Shown here piece after piece: positions 23,174 through 33,497 of a stretch of 64,000 bases of DNA. The stretch is from NCBI GenBank assembly GCA_009192285.1, contig CM018603.1, positions 4,624,062 through 4,688,061 of the forward strand. The letters run 5' to 3'. The notes below the pieces were generated by a model. That model was given only the letters and a program-made list of their open reading frames with translations. It was not told the origin of the DNA and did no database searches. The position numbers and the translations under genes were made by a program. The stretch is from Morchella semilibera (taxonomy: Eukaryota > Ascomycota > Pezizomycetes > Pezizales > Morchellaceae). The first letter of the stretch is position 1; each line of letters starts with the position of its first letter.

Positions 23174-23779
23174 TCACTCCTCATCATCGTCGTCTTCCCC
23201 AATCCAGTAGCCCAGGGGATACGGGACCTCGTCAAGTTCCTTCAATCTCCCCCAATATGGTGCCATCCATCTCTCCCTTTCCTCAGGACTCACTGTACCC
23301 CACTGTACACACCTCTCCCGGTGTTCTCCACCCCCATTGGTGACGCAGATAGAGGCGCTAAGAAATGCATCCTCCGCGAGGTCCGGATACGTATCCTCAT
23401 ACTCCTCCCACATTAGGTCCAACGTCCACCAGAGGTTATCTCTCCTGAGATTTAGAAGGGATCTCTCTGCCACAAGTAATGCGAGACCAGAGGGACACAG
23501 TGTTGCTGCGCTGCTAGGGCGGCAAGGACGAATTAGCTCATCAAGGGACCCCAACCGGCGTTCGATGCGCGTTAGTTCATCCTCGATGGATGCGACTGTC
23601 GCAACGAGTTGAGGGTAGCTGTAGTCGTCCTCGGTGTCAACGCCGTTCACAGTCCAGTTCTGGCCCGAGAAGTGCTTGATGGCGATGTTGCGGAGGGCTC
23701 GGTTTTTGGCACGGATGGTGGCTTTGGTCGCGGCTGTCTCTGCCGGGGCGGGGCTGCTGGTGGTGGTATTTGGATTCAT
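23174..23779 (-). CDS. Helix-rich hypothetical protein, array member 6 (divergent)
   Basis: 201 residues, single exon with ATG start. An Ala/Thr-rich N-terminus is followed by a helix with heptad-like Leu/Ile (about residues 60-85, IEDELTRIERRLGSLDELI) and a long Trp-containing central helix (LWWTLDLMWEEYED). The C-terminus is strongly acidic (GEDDDDEE). It is the only member of the run on the minus strand and is longer than the others; membership of the same family is uncertain. No known domain. Confidence 0.65.
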   Translation of the reverse strand: MNPNTTTSSPAPAETAATKATIRAKNRALRNIAIKHFSGQNWTVNGVDTEDDYSYPQLVATVASIEDELTRIERRLGSLDELIRPCRPSSAATLCPSGLALLVAERSLLNLRRDNLWWTLDLMWEEYEDTYPDLAEDAFLSASICVTNGGGEHRERCVQWGTVSPEERERWMAPYWGRLKELDEVPYPLGYWIGEDDDDEE

Positions 23780-25381
23780 ATTCTTTTCTGGGGGTCCGTT
23801 TTGGTTTGTGGGACTGCTAGGATTATTTTCTTTGCTATCAATGTTTGTGTTGGTGTCGAGGATAGTTCTCGAAGTGAAGACTGTTGGGCTGATGGGAGTG
23901 AAAGTTGAGAGGCGAGGGGTGAGCTATTTAAATGCAGGACGAATTATCAACATTCGTAATCCGAGGTATGCTTTCCTTTCATGTTCCGCTCATGGTCCAG
24001 CTGAATGGTTTCATGAAGTTCGCGGGAGATGTCATGATAAGTGGCAAGGCGTCTAGGTTTCTTTCAAGTGCCGCCATCGGTAGACATCTGCTCGCAATTC
24101 GTTTAGCATTAGCTATCCTTGTTGAATGATTGAGGGCTGGTTGGTGCATGTATCCACCTCCATCTCCGTTTAGACGGCGCACTTCATTTATCCCCTGCAA
24201 TATATCGAGAGTTTTGGTATATACCTATTTTCCTATTATCTCTGCCTGGATTCCTTGTATTCGGGGCGGGGAGTGTGGGAGGCGTCAGGTCAGGTGTTTC
24301 TCGGCGTTTGCTGCGACTTCGTGTACATCTGATGGCATTGCCTAGCTGTAGCTTTCGCTCAACGGGGCTGTAAGGGATCCTTCATTTCGGTGCGGCGGTG
24401 CTGGGCCGGCGTCATGTACTTTTAACACCCTTTTTACACCGTAGGGTATATGGATGTCTTTGAAGGCGCAGCTGTCGTACTAGCCGCACGTGGGTAGAAT
24501 TTGATTGGTACCGGGATTCGTACTCCCTTAATAGGTAATATGGTTATATGATTACTAAAAAGAGTTGTGAATTGATGGTAGACCCCATATTTTTATAGAT
24601 TAATGAAAGAAATAAGGTCAGTACAAAGAAAATAATCAACAGATGAAGAAAACAAAAGGAACCATACCTCGAATAGGGAAGATAAATCCAAATAAGGAAA
24701 CTAGCTTTCCGATACAGAAAGAAGCTGATGGGTCAGCTTTCTTTATCTGGAAAGCAATGTCCAGCAGACCTCAGGTCGTCCTGGCTCTGGGCATCACATA
24801 GATTCTAACATCTGTTTCGTAAGGGTTGTAAGGTTCCACCTTCTAGGGGTTTTGGTCTCTACAACGGCCCATGCAGTGTTCCAGAAGTTACAGGCCGGAC
24901 AGCCGCCGTCTATTTAATGGAACTTCGCAAAATCATAGCTTGGCGGTGCACGAAAAGGAATCTTATGGGCCCCAACGAAAGAAATGAATGAATAAAAACC
25001 ACACGGATCTTGATCAATGAATCCGGGAGAAGAAGAGGTACCATGAACGTCCGGCAGCTCTTTATGTTTGCTCAATCTCATATGCCCTGACACTGATTTG
25101 AAGAAGTAGATAGACCCGCCCATGAGAAACCGCAGATACATTACATCTCTAGCTAACGAAATATTTAGTTATCCGATTTTGTTCTTCACGGGCACCCAAC
25201 ATTCTGCGTCTAGAAAGATCGAATTTTATTTGTCTCAGCTCAAATCTACTTCTATGGCAAGCATCATCCTTCTCTCCAAATACCAAACCGTATCCCGCGT
25301 AGGGCAGCAATCATATCGTTGCCATACCGGGCCTTCCAATTCCTTCCTCCCTGCTCACTCGGCCATTCCTCCTTTGTTACT
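23780..25381. other. Intergenic, no supported gene
   Basis: No supported gene. An imperfect inverted repeat lies near 24716-24752 (AGAAAGAAGCTGA...TCAGCTTTCTTT). Short ORFs on both strands conflict. Confidence 0.4.
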
Positions 25382-25618
25382 CTACTCACTAACCGCCTCA
25401 TGATCTTTCATGCGCTCGCAATTATCGCACTTGTGATGATCGCAGGTCCTGCATGTCTTCGGAGTTACCCACTGACTCCTGCAATTACAGCAGATCCAGT
25501 ACCTCCTGTGCTCCACAAATGGAGCAATAGTTCCGAGGTTCGAGCTGTCGTTGGAAGGGCCCAGCGCCAACTCTGCATTGGAGAGGATGTCTTCAGGTGT
25601 GAAGTAGGTATGAGACAT
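25382..25618 (-). CDS. Small Cys-rich zinc-binding protein
   Basis: 78 residues, single exon, ATG start. The second half carries paired cysteines: W-I-C-C-x-C, then C-R-T-C-D-H-H-K-C-D-N-C. This resembles the small zinc-ribbon/zinc-knuckle motif (WxCC-C...CxxC-H-C--C) found in many filamentous-ascomycete hypothetical proteins. The most likely role is protein or nucleic-acid binding. It sits within the helical protein array but shows no sequence relation to it. Confidence 0.6.
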   Translation of the reverse strand: MSHTYFTPEDILSNAELALGPSNDSSNLGTIAPFVEHRRYWICCNCRSQWVTPKTCRTCDHHKCDNCERMKDHEAVSE

Positions 25619-26155
25619 GGTGTTGCACTGTAGGGGTTAATTCTGAGTTGAAAGTTGTTGATATAGTGTGTGCTTCGGATAAGGCTCACTTGCTCTTGGG
25701 GGTTGTGTATGTTTGATGGTTGTGGGGTAAAGGTGGGATAAAAATGCTCTGGTGGTTCTTTCCTCTGTTCTATGAACCTGTTAAGTGCGGGATGATGCTG
25801 ATTGTAGGAGGAGCGGACCACGGACTTCTATTTATTTGCCTGTTCATGAAATCCAAACGAGGGTTGAATCAGATAAACAAACATTCATGAATAGGAATAT
25901 TTGATACAAGCACAACCCTACGGACCGTTAGCAGATCGTCCCCCCACGTTCGGACGACTTGAAAAGGGGGCTTGGAACCCTCACAGTCGGGGAACTTGAA
26001 TTCTCCGTCATTATAATCATCATGGAACCACTCTGCTCTTGAATTTCATGGACATAATCCCTTATAAAAGAACCTCGTTCCGTTATCGACAAGAAACATC
26101 ACCTTACCATTCCCAACAAACCCAATCGCATATACAACACCTAAGAATATCCACG

Positions 26156-26461
26156 ATGCCCCGGAACATCTCTCTAGATATCAACCACCCGACTGACTAT
26201 CCAATCCGTCTTTTCATCCTGCAGACACGATTGACCGCAATTGAGAAATCCACGATGGCCCATAGACTGGTCTATGAGAACCTCGAAGAACTCCAGGTTG
26301 TAGCGCGCTCCAGCATCAGCAACGTCTTTTTGGATGCTGTGTTGGTTGAGTTTGACCGTATCGGCCGCGTGCTCGCTGATCTGGCTGCTGAGTTGGACAA
26401 GGTGAGTGGAGAAGTAGTGAAGTGGAAAGAGGCGGAGAGGAAGAGGTTGAGGCAAAACTAG
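26156..26461 (+). CDS. Small helix-rich protein, array member 7
   Basis: 101 residues from the ATG at 26156, which follows an A/C-rich leader. Mostly helical, with the array motif at residues 58-70 (F58...E65-F-D-R68-I-G70) continuing into a Leu/Ala-rich helix and a Lys/Arg-rich end. Upstream open frame to 26039 is probably leader. No known domain. Confidence 0.6.
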   Translation: MPRNISLDINHPTDYPIRLFILQTRLTAIEKSTMAHRLVYENLEELQVVARSSISNVFLDAVLVEFDRIGRVLADLAAELDKVSGEVVKWKEAERKRLRQN

Positions 26462-27783
26462 AGGTGGAAAAGGTGTTTGTAGTCGATTGAGGTTATGTGT
26501 TGGCGGGGTATGGCAGCTAGTGTGGAACGGAGTCTAGAGTAGGAAAGAATGCGTAGTTAGATGATAGATAAAGCAATTGATCATTACTGAACTATGAATC
26601 AATCAATATCCCATTTCTGCTTGCGAAATGCAATGTATCAGGTGCCGGGCAGCCCATGAGTTGCCACCCGCGTAGGAAGGGCGAGGAGGGCGAAGAAGAG
26701 AAGGAAAGGAAAAGAGAGTTAGGCGAGGATGGGTAGTATTAGAGAGGTCAAAGAAGGGGCGAAAAGTGGGAGGATAAGGAGCGATAGGAAGTAGTCATGT
26801 TTGGCGTTAGTATTATGTACCTTCATTTGTTGACGTGGATAGTTTTTATTTTCCTTTGTTGAAGATGGCGGCGGAAGGAAAGGTAGTTCTGGGTGCGATA
26901 TTGCCATAGGCTCGGGGCTGGATGCGATTAATGGTGTAAACGAAAAAAAATGTTTGCCACCCGCGAGAGAGATTTGCGCGTCGAGTGATGGCTCATGATT
27001 GTTACGTAACAGATTAAAAGGAAAGCTATGGAACAGAAGTGTACAACATCATCCATCGTATTCACTCTTACATCGAGACAGCACACAGGACACCACAACA
27101 CACCAGGCCAGGGGCGACATAGACGGACTCTTTTCGCTTCCTCGACGTTCCTCTATCTGCGCGTTTGCTTTTGTTTTTGCATTTGGCTGGACCGCCACCT
27201 AGTTCCGGAGCTTGAATACCATGTTAGGGAGCGTGGATGGATATTTTTTGGACTATTATCATGGTGAGGATGCAAGCATATAAAACCGCGGTTTAAACAG
27301 TTGGTACAGTTGGTAAGTCTAAGCTCCTTGATTTAGTGGTCGGTGCTGATTTATGTTATACAACCGGTTTCTACCATTGGAAAACTTGTACGAGACGAAT
27401 GGGGCGGGAAACCCCCCGATATACTGTTATGCGGCGCAGCCCAATGAAGCAACATGACTGGGATATTAAATCAACAGCTTTGTGTTGGTGCGTGGACCGG
27501 ACCCCGCGAGGGGTGGAGGCTGTCGGTATGGGCATCACTAAAACATCTCCCCCAGACAACTTTTTCAAGTGCGGGGTGCCGATCGATACCTTTATCCAGT
27601 ACTTGAAATATATGTCCAGGTAAATATTTCAAGTAATCACTGCTATCATGACACATGAAATACTTGAAATGGATTTGAGCTGCTTTTATAACACCCTTCC
27701 GACTCTTTTCCATAATCACTACCACATCATTATAACTAACGCACCTACACAGAGTTAGAAATATACCACCACCTTTACTCATC
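26462..27783. other. Intergenic, no supported gene
   Basis: Short ORFs only. Purine-rich around 26680-26790. The segment before 27784 is A/C-rich, as in leaders of neighbouring genes. Confidence 0.4.
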
Positions 27784-28302
27784 ATGACATCCATCACCCA
27801 CCGCCGCGAGAACGAAGACCTCCTCAACAAGAAGCGCACCTTGAGGTTTCTCCAGGGCTTCAGGAGGTCCTATCACTACCGAAAGTTCAGCATAACAAGG
27901 CTTCTGGATATGCACGAAGGAAACAAAAACGCATCAAAGCTTATCTTGGTGCTCTGGAAAGAGCTCAGGACCGTGGATGAAAAGCTTGCCGAGCTTGACC
28001 TCGAGTGTCAGCAGGCAGAGAGGTCGCTGGACAGGGCTGCGCAAGGCATCGATGCAAGACACGATGAGGTGGGATGGGCGAGTTTGAGCCCTGAACACAT
28101 AGCTGCCCGGAGCAGGCTTGCGATGCGGGGGGGTGGGGGAGATCTTGATCCCAATATATTCCAGCCCCCGGAGGCTAACGTTGAGGGACCTCAACCGGAT
28201 TTTCTGTGTCTTGGTGATGCGGTCACTGTGCTGCAATTGGGGACCGCCTTTGCAGCGGCACCTACCTGGTACTACCTTGTGCTCGGGCTCCTAGATATTT
28301 AA
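27784..28302 (+). CDS. Small helix-rich protein, array member 8
   Basis: 172 residues, single exon, ATG start. Residues 1-50 are basic. Residues 50-90 form a helix with regular Leu (VLWKELRTVDEKLAELDLEC), a likely coiled coil. A Gly-rich loop follows, and the C-terminal 30 residues are hydrophobic with Trp and Tyr, possibly a membrane-associated or core helix. Last gene of the run. No known domain. Confidence 0.6.
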   Translation: MTSITHRRENEDLLNKKRTLRFLQGFRRSYHYRKFSITRLLDMHEGNKNASKLILVLWKELRTVDEKLAELDLECQQAERSLDRAAQGIDARHDEVGWASLSPEHIAARSRLAMRGGGGDLDPNIFQPPEANVEGPQPDFLCLGDAVTVLQLGTAFAAAPTWYYLVLGLLDI

Positions 28303-29330
28303 ATGGGGGGCTAAATAAAGTGCCATATCTATTGGGAATGACAGGTACAACCAACGATAATAAGAGTGCAAAGGAGAATATGAGCCTAATAAGAGGGTTT
28401 GAATCGATGCCGGGGTTGATAAACCTATCTTAGTCGAATAAGTAAAGTGGAATGTATTACTAGTGAGATGTCGCACGCATATCGAGCCCCTAGCCAGAGT
28501 ATCCAGGCAAATTTGAGAATTGAAATTTGATATTGTATAGCATTCTGAAAAGAAGCACCCCACTGAACAAATCTATGCCCGATCTCGTGGCTGTTCTTAT
28601 TTATAGGTGCGAATCGCCTTTCTGAGTTCACTGCATGTATTCAAAGAATAGTTTCATGATTCACAACCGCTGTAAGGAGGTATGTCGATTTGCTCCATCG
28701 GTGTATATGGCATGGTCGGCAAAAGGAATGCAGAGGTTGGTTTTGTGTTCCTGTTCGATGTACCTGTGCATATTTCCATAAGTTCCGGAAGCTCAAGAGC
28801 ATTTGCTTTCTCTGACGCTAGGCAAAGAGTCCATCATATTGCAATTCCTGTTCTAAACAGGCGGTCCCATCCAGAAAGGATTTCGATATTGGTGCGATAC
28901 ATATCTATCGACAATAGTAAAGATTATGTTTTTCCCCCAACGTGTAGATAACTGTTAAGTATTAACCTATCTTGCAATATTCCACGATCCCATCTTACGC
29001 CGATTGTATTTCCTCACACTATGATCTAAGTCTTCGCGTGGTGGTGGCGTGCACAACAAAGCTAGATTCCTGGTCATGCATTAGGACTCGGAAGGGCTCT
29101 CTGAATCGTGGTTTTTTTTTTTTTTGTTTACGTCATTCCTGAATTGTGGTTGGTAGGGGATTTAATGCATTGAACAGTAGATAAAACATAAACTACTCTC
29201 AACCCCGGCGAGGGCCGTCGTGCTGAGCAATACCCTAGGCGCGGTGGCTCGCCCCCAGTGCGGGGGAGGTAGCGTAGATTACGATGGGTTGTAATCTTGA
29301 GACTTTAATATAATAGCTGATAAGGTCATT
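28303..29330. other. Intergenic, no supported gene
   Basis: AT-rich, no gene. A 14-base T tract at 29112-29125 is followed by GTTTACGTCATT, nearly the same as the sequence after the T tract at 1482-1501 (GTTTACCTCATT). A GC-rich segment at 29237-29270 (GGCGCGGTGGCTCGC) looks faintly like a Pol III A box but has no clear B box. Confidence 0.4.
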
Positions 29331-29843
29331 GGTCATTAGAGCTACCTTGCTGCTCACCCCTCCTGGATGCGACCGGACGATCCCGTTATCTGCCCTAGAT
29401 GCGAGGAGGAAGCCGAAGACTTTCAGCACGCTATTCTTTCATGCCCAGCCCGCGCTGATGCAAGGGCTTTGCTTATTCCCTTTGCTTCTCCATTGGAGGA
29501 CCCCCCTGCTTCCTCTCAAACAGTTTACAATTTGAGTCAATATATTACTGTTACTCGAACAGCTTTTCCTATTAAGGAGCACGTTCCAAAGTCTCCTCTC
29601 TATTCTCTCTCTTCAGCTTCTTCAGCTTCTTTGTCTTCTCTTTCGTCTTCTTCCTTAAGTCTTTCCTAGACTCCGAGGTGTAAGGGTTTCTTTTCTCTCA
29701 TGATGTTATGATATTGGCGGGTTTTCTTATTTTTGTTTAGATTGGGATAGTTTTTGTTTATGCCATGGGGACTCCCTGCACGCAACATTCTTGTGCCTAG
29801 AAGTCAATGAAATTATGATATAAAAAAAAAAAAAGGTCATTAG
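29331..29843 (+). mobile_element. 5'-truncated LINE (non-LTR retrotransposon) 3' end
   Basis: About 495 bp (29340-29834) ending in 13 A and bracketed by a 9-bp target duplication GGTCATTAG (29331-29339 and 29835-29843). The open frame in it encodes the C-terminal end of a LINE polyprotein: a C-x2-C...H-x4-C zinc-knuckle-like motif (CPRC...FQHAILSCP) as found after the RT/RNase H region of fungal Tad/I-type elements. Poly-A tail, target duplication and severe 5' truncation all fit target-primed reverse transcription. Too short to be active. Confidence 0.85.
29339..29669 (+). pseudogene. LINE ORF2 C-terminal fragment
   Basis: About 110 residues, open from the truncation point to the stop at 29669. 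The first 45 residues hold the zinc-knuckle-like motif (CPRCEEEAEDFQHAILSCP). The rest is Ser/Leu-rich low complexity from TCT/TTC repeats. Reverse transcriptase and endonuclease are absent. Confidence 0.75.
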
Positions 29844-30932
29844 TTATCGGTTATTTCTTTTCAAAATCTGAAGACCACGATCGGGGCGCTCGCTGCGCAC
29901 CAAATGGGTTTTGTCTCTTGGGTGGGGGTTTACTTAACCAATTTAATCCCTCCTCCGTAACCTGGTGCCCTATCGAGGCGAGGTTTAAATGTTCTTTTTC
30001 TGCATGTGGGTTACTTCATTCAGCGTTTGATTAAGGAAAATGTCTGACCTGCGGTCGCCTCGGGGGGATACAATGATGGGGTTTTTTACGAGCACAGTAG
30101 TTGGAAATTCTACCTTGTTCTCAGCGTTACAGCGGTCAATACGTACTTGAATTTCATATAGGCCCATTGGACGATCCCGTCCACGCCACTCACCACGCCC
30201 GGCAGATCTTGTCGTTTTCGAGGGCTTTTGCGCCTTGATCTGCTTTCGTCCTCATCAACTCTGAAACGGCAGGTTTTTTCGACACTCTGTCACAACCACC
30301 TCGGAGGTTTCAAGTGGAGGTAAAACCCCCTCTTCGTTTTCCAGGCAACAAACTGAATTCACCCTTCCATCTCCAAAGGTCGAACTGATAGACGCTTAGA
30401 TCTTGTTGAACACGCCCGGGCCTTAAGCTGTTGACCATTTTATCTATCTTTCCAGTATCAGCAATCAGTGACAATCAGGCGGGTCGGGGCGGTGGAGGTT
30501 GGCGAGGAGAGGCTGTCCTTCGTTGTTGAATGCTGCTTGAAAGGAATACTATGGAGGATTCAATTCACTACTGCAATTCGCCTTTCGGCTCTTTACCAAA
30601 AGTTGAGGTCAGATCACCTAGTCAAAAATCCTCCCCTAATCCCATAACCTGCTGAGGGTTGTTCGCTGTTGTAGCGGCGGGCAAACGATTGCAGGCCGCG
30701 AACCGAGTTCGCCGGTGCTGCTGGAACTGGATTTGGCTGTTGATCGGGAACAAATGGGTAAGCGACTATTCAACAAGAGGGACCAGTAGGCTCTTTACCT
30801 GCGCGCGGATAGACTCAGATATCGGTTCTCGTTGAGAACAGAGGCATAGACAAGCCGGCGGGGCCACGAACCCAGCTCCCAGTGTTCCTCTATGTATGTT
30901 CGGATAGATGCCATGTAGCGGGGATCAGGTAG
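29844..30932. other. Flank of the CACTA element; possible remnant gene on the minus strand
   Basis: Beside the transposon end, a minus-strand open frame (about 30932-30799) looks coding (RYMASIRTYIEEHWELGSWP). It ends at a GTAAAG donor; about 60 bases later a CAACAG acceptor opens another stretch. Its 5' part would lie across the transposon, so the insertion may have hit a gene. No domain was recognised. Confidence 0.3.
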
Positions 30933-30974
30933 CACTACAGTACCGGAAAACGGGGTATTTTTAGTGCGGTAGCA
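30933..30974 (+). repeat. Left terminal inverted repeat of the CACTA element
   Basis: Starts CACTACAG; pairs with 40553-40594 at 34 of 42 positions. Contains TACCGG, a motif also present in the subterminal regions. Confidence 0.85.
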
Positions 30975-31983
30975 ATAATTTATCTTGTGTGCCACGGTAT
31001 CCTTACCGCATTTTATGCAATAAATGATTCTATGAAATAATTATTACCCACGCTGCGCATTACATCTGTTACCCTAGTGCTATTGTGTTATTGCCAATAC
31101 GAATTATCCTCTCGGTGCTCGTTCTATGGAATACGCAATGTATCAAATGAAATATTTCAGGGAATACGTATTTTTTTGGGTATCGCTAAGCTTCTGTACT
31201 TTGTTGGTTGTTGTATTAATTTCGGTTGTAGTATCGTGTCGCTTGTGACATGGTATTAAAATCGTTGTCAACTGGTCGCCACATGTTAACTGTTGCATGT
31301 GAAACACTATAGGAATACCGTATCAATACTGTATTTGCCAGCTCACTGCACCGGTATTTTATTGGATAGAATATTGTATCGATATCGCTCCGATGTCGTC
31401 TTGTATTGGCTACTGTATCAGTATCGAATTTTTTTAATTATCGTATTGATACTTGCTTACGACCGTTGCTCATCTACTGCCGTATTGATACGATTCTATT
31501 TCCGCATTCGTTATAATTTTTTCCTGGTGCTGTGTATATTACAGTATCGGTACTGTATTGTGCTGTGTTGTTGGTATAATACAGTATTGCTGGTAATGTG
31601 CATGAGGTATTGCTTTGTAATAGCGAAACTTTATGTGATGTTTTATGTTTGAGCAATAGTCGTAATCATTTATTAATATTACATTCAAGCGATGATATTT
31701 GTGTGTATACATGTACTGTATTTGTGTATTCTCATGTATGAACCGTTTTTCTGGTATTGACGCATGAAATAAAAAAAGCCAATTTCAATATAATAAAAAA
31801 AGAAAAGAAAAGAGGGGGGGAGGGAGGAAAGGATTTAAGTACATGTAACCATCATCCGATATTCGAATCGTTGTCATAAGAAGAAAAAAAAAGGCATTTA
31901 CTTTAAGATTGTCTCGTTGGACTCATCTGCTTCTATTGGTGTTAGGGTTATTTGTGTTGTTTCCGGTGATAATAAAGTCGTCT

Positions 31984-33497
31984 TCAGATAATGAATCTCG
32001 TGTATCGTCTTGCACGATTTGGGAATCGTATAATTCTGGGTCTATCGTATATCCGGGGGCGACCGGTGCCACTCCCCGGTGTATTGGGAATATTTGGTTG
32101 ATTATTATTCTCTAAGCCGTCGCTGAAAGGTACGAATGTGCTGTCTAATAGGAGGATGTCGTTTATTTCGGCTTGCTTCTTCCTGACTTTTTTGGGTGGT
32201 TTAACCGGGCGAAGGATTAGGTCGTCAACCGTAATGTTTTCGTATGCTTTTGTGAATAGAATCAATCTAATTTTATCTTTTGCCCTTTTCCTTGATGTCT
32301 CTGTCGGATTGTGGCGAGCCTGGTGTGTGTATCTATAATATATGTACGTTTGTTAGTCAAGAAAAAATCAAATGGTGATATGTGTATAGTCACGGGTTGT
32401 TTACATCAGAGAGTATACGAATAGTGTCTTGTATAGAGACAGCATTTTGGGAATCTCTAGAGTCGCCCTCCAGTCGACCACTGCGCATGTTGTCCCCATT
32501 AAACCGTAGAACGCTTCGTATGAGAATTTACGCATATATGCGTCTCTTAATGCTTCGTCTGGTAGACCCGCGTACCCAGCATTATTGTTTTCTATGTCCA
32601 GTTGCAGTAGTTCAACTTGTTTTGTGAACTGATAATACCAATTCTTTCTCCATTCGAGTATTTTATCGTAGCTCTTTGTGTATTGATCTGATGTGTGATC
32701 GACTGGTTTCCCGGCAGCCTCTCGAATAAGCTTCGGGATCCATTCATCTTTAACGTGAATGTATCTGCAGAACGTCAAGCGAGTTATCGAGATGAGTTTC
32801 GCCCATGTTTCACCTTCGTCGTCATATTCGGTCCTCATTCTGGCGCTATCATATTTACGCCCACGACGCCTGGATTTTTTTGCCTCTTCGTCCGCTTGTA
32901 TTGCTTTATCCAATAGTGTTTGCAGGCGGGCCCTTTCCATCCCGGACGGAGCCTTTATGTATATGTTAGTTTAATCTGTTGTATGTGGTTGGTATATAAT
33001 CATACCAAAATCGTGTAACGCTCTTCGTCTTCATCTGGCTCCCCTCCTTCTCGTGGGTGGTTGTCTACTCCCTCTATACCTTCCTCATGATCGAGTTCAT
33101 ATAATTCTGATTGATATCGACCGGTTGGTGTTGGGGGGCGTTGGGGTTGTCCAGCAGGGACATGCTCGTATTGGGATTGAGTTGCGGGGGTCTGAGATTG
33201 GATCTGAAACTGTGACGCGAATTGTGGTGCAGTTATATTTTGCGATTGGTTTACTGTTTGCTGTGTGCTGAATTGTGTTGCGAGTATATGATCCGCATTG
33301 TCGGTATTTGTGTGCATAGGTGTTCGTCCCAATGTTTGCTGTGATGAATCGTTAGAATTATGGTCTGTAAAGAGTCTACGACGTGGTAATGGCGTGGGAC
33401 TGACAGATTGATGTCTCGGCCTAGGTGTTATTGGGTCGTGTCGAGTCCTATTGGCATTTTGGCGGCGATTTGCTGAAACTCTCACTGGTCCAGACAT
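31984..33497 (-). CDS. Second CACTA-encoded protein (possible DNA-binding TnpA-like role)
   Basis: Model: exons 33497-33006, 32952-32419 and 32319-31984, about 453 residues. The first intron (GTATGA...ACTAAC...AAAG, 53 bases) is convincing. For the second, an alternative donor at 32404 (GTAAAC) with acceptor TATAG ends the protein early at 32273. The N-terminal 150 residues are Gln/Thr/Pro-rich and disordered, ending in an acidic stretch. The middle is charged and helical (RARLQTLLDKAIQ, then Trp/Tyr-rich), and the C-terminus is basic (RPVKPPKKVRKKQ). No known domain. Plant CACTA elements encode a second protein that binds subterminal repeats; a similar role here is inference. A pyrimidine tract and TTAACAG at 33546-33570 suggest an upstream untranslated exon. 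Confidence 0.55.

Noticed and set aside
29237-29320. Alu-like GGCGCGGTGGCTC segment as a possible Pol III SINE head
   Set aside because: No convincing B box, no tRNA fold and no second copy in the window.
31293-31652. 119-codon Tyr/Leu/Ile-rich ORF
   Set aside because: Translated AT-rich subterminal repeat sequence of the transposon; no start context or domain.
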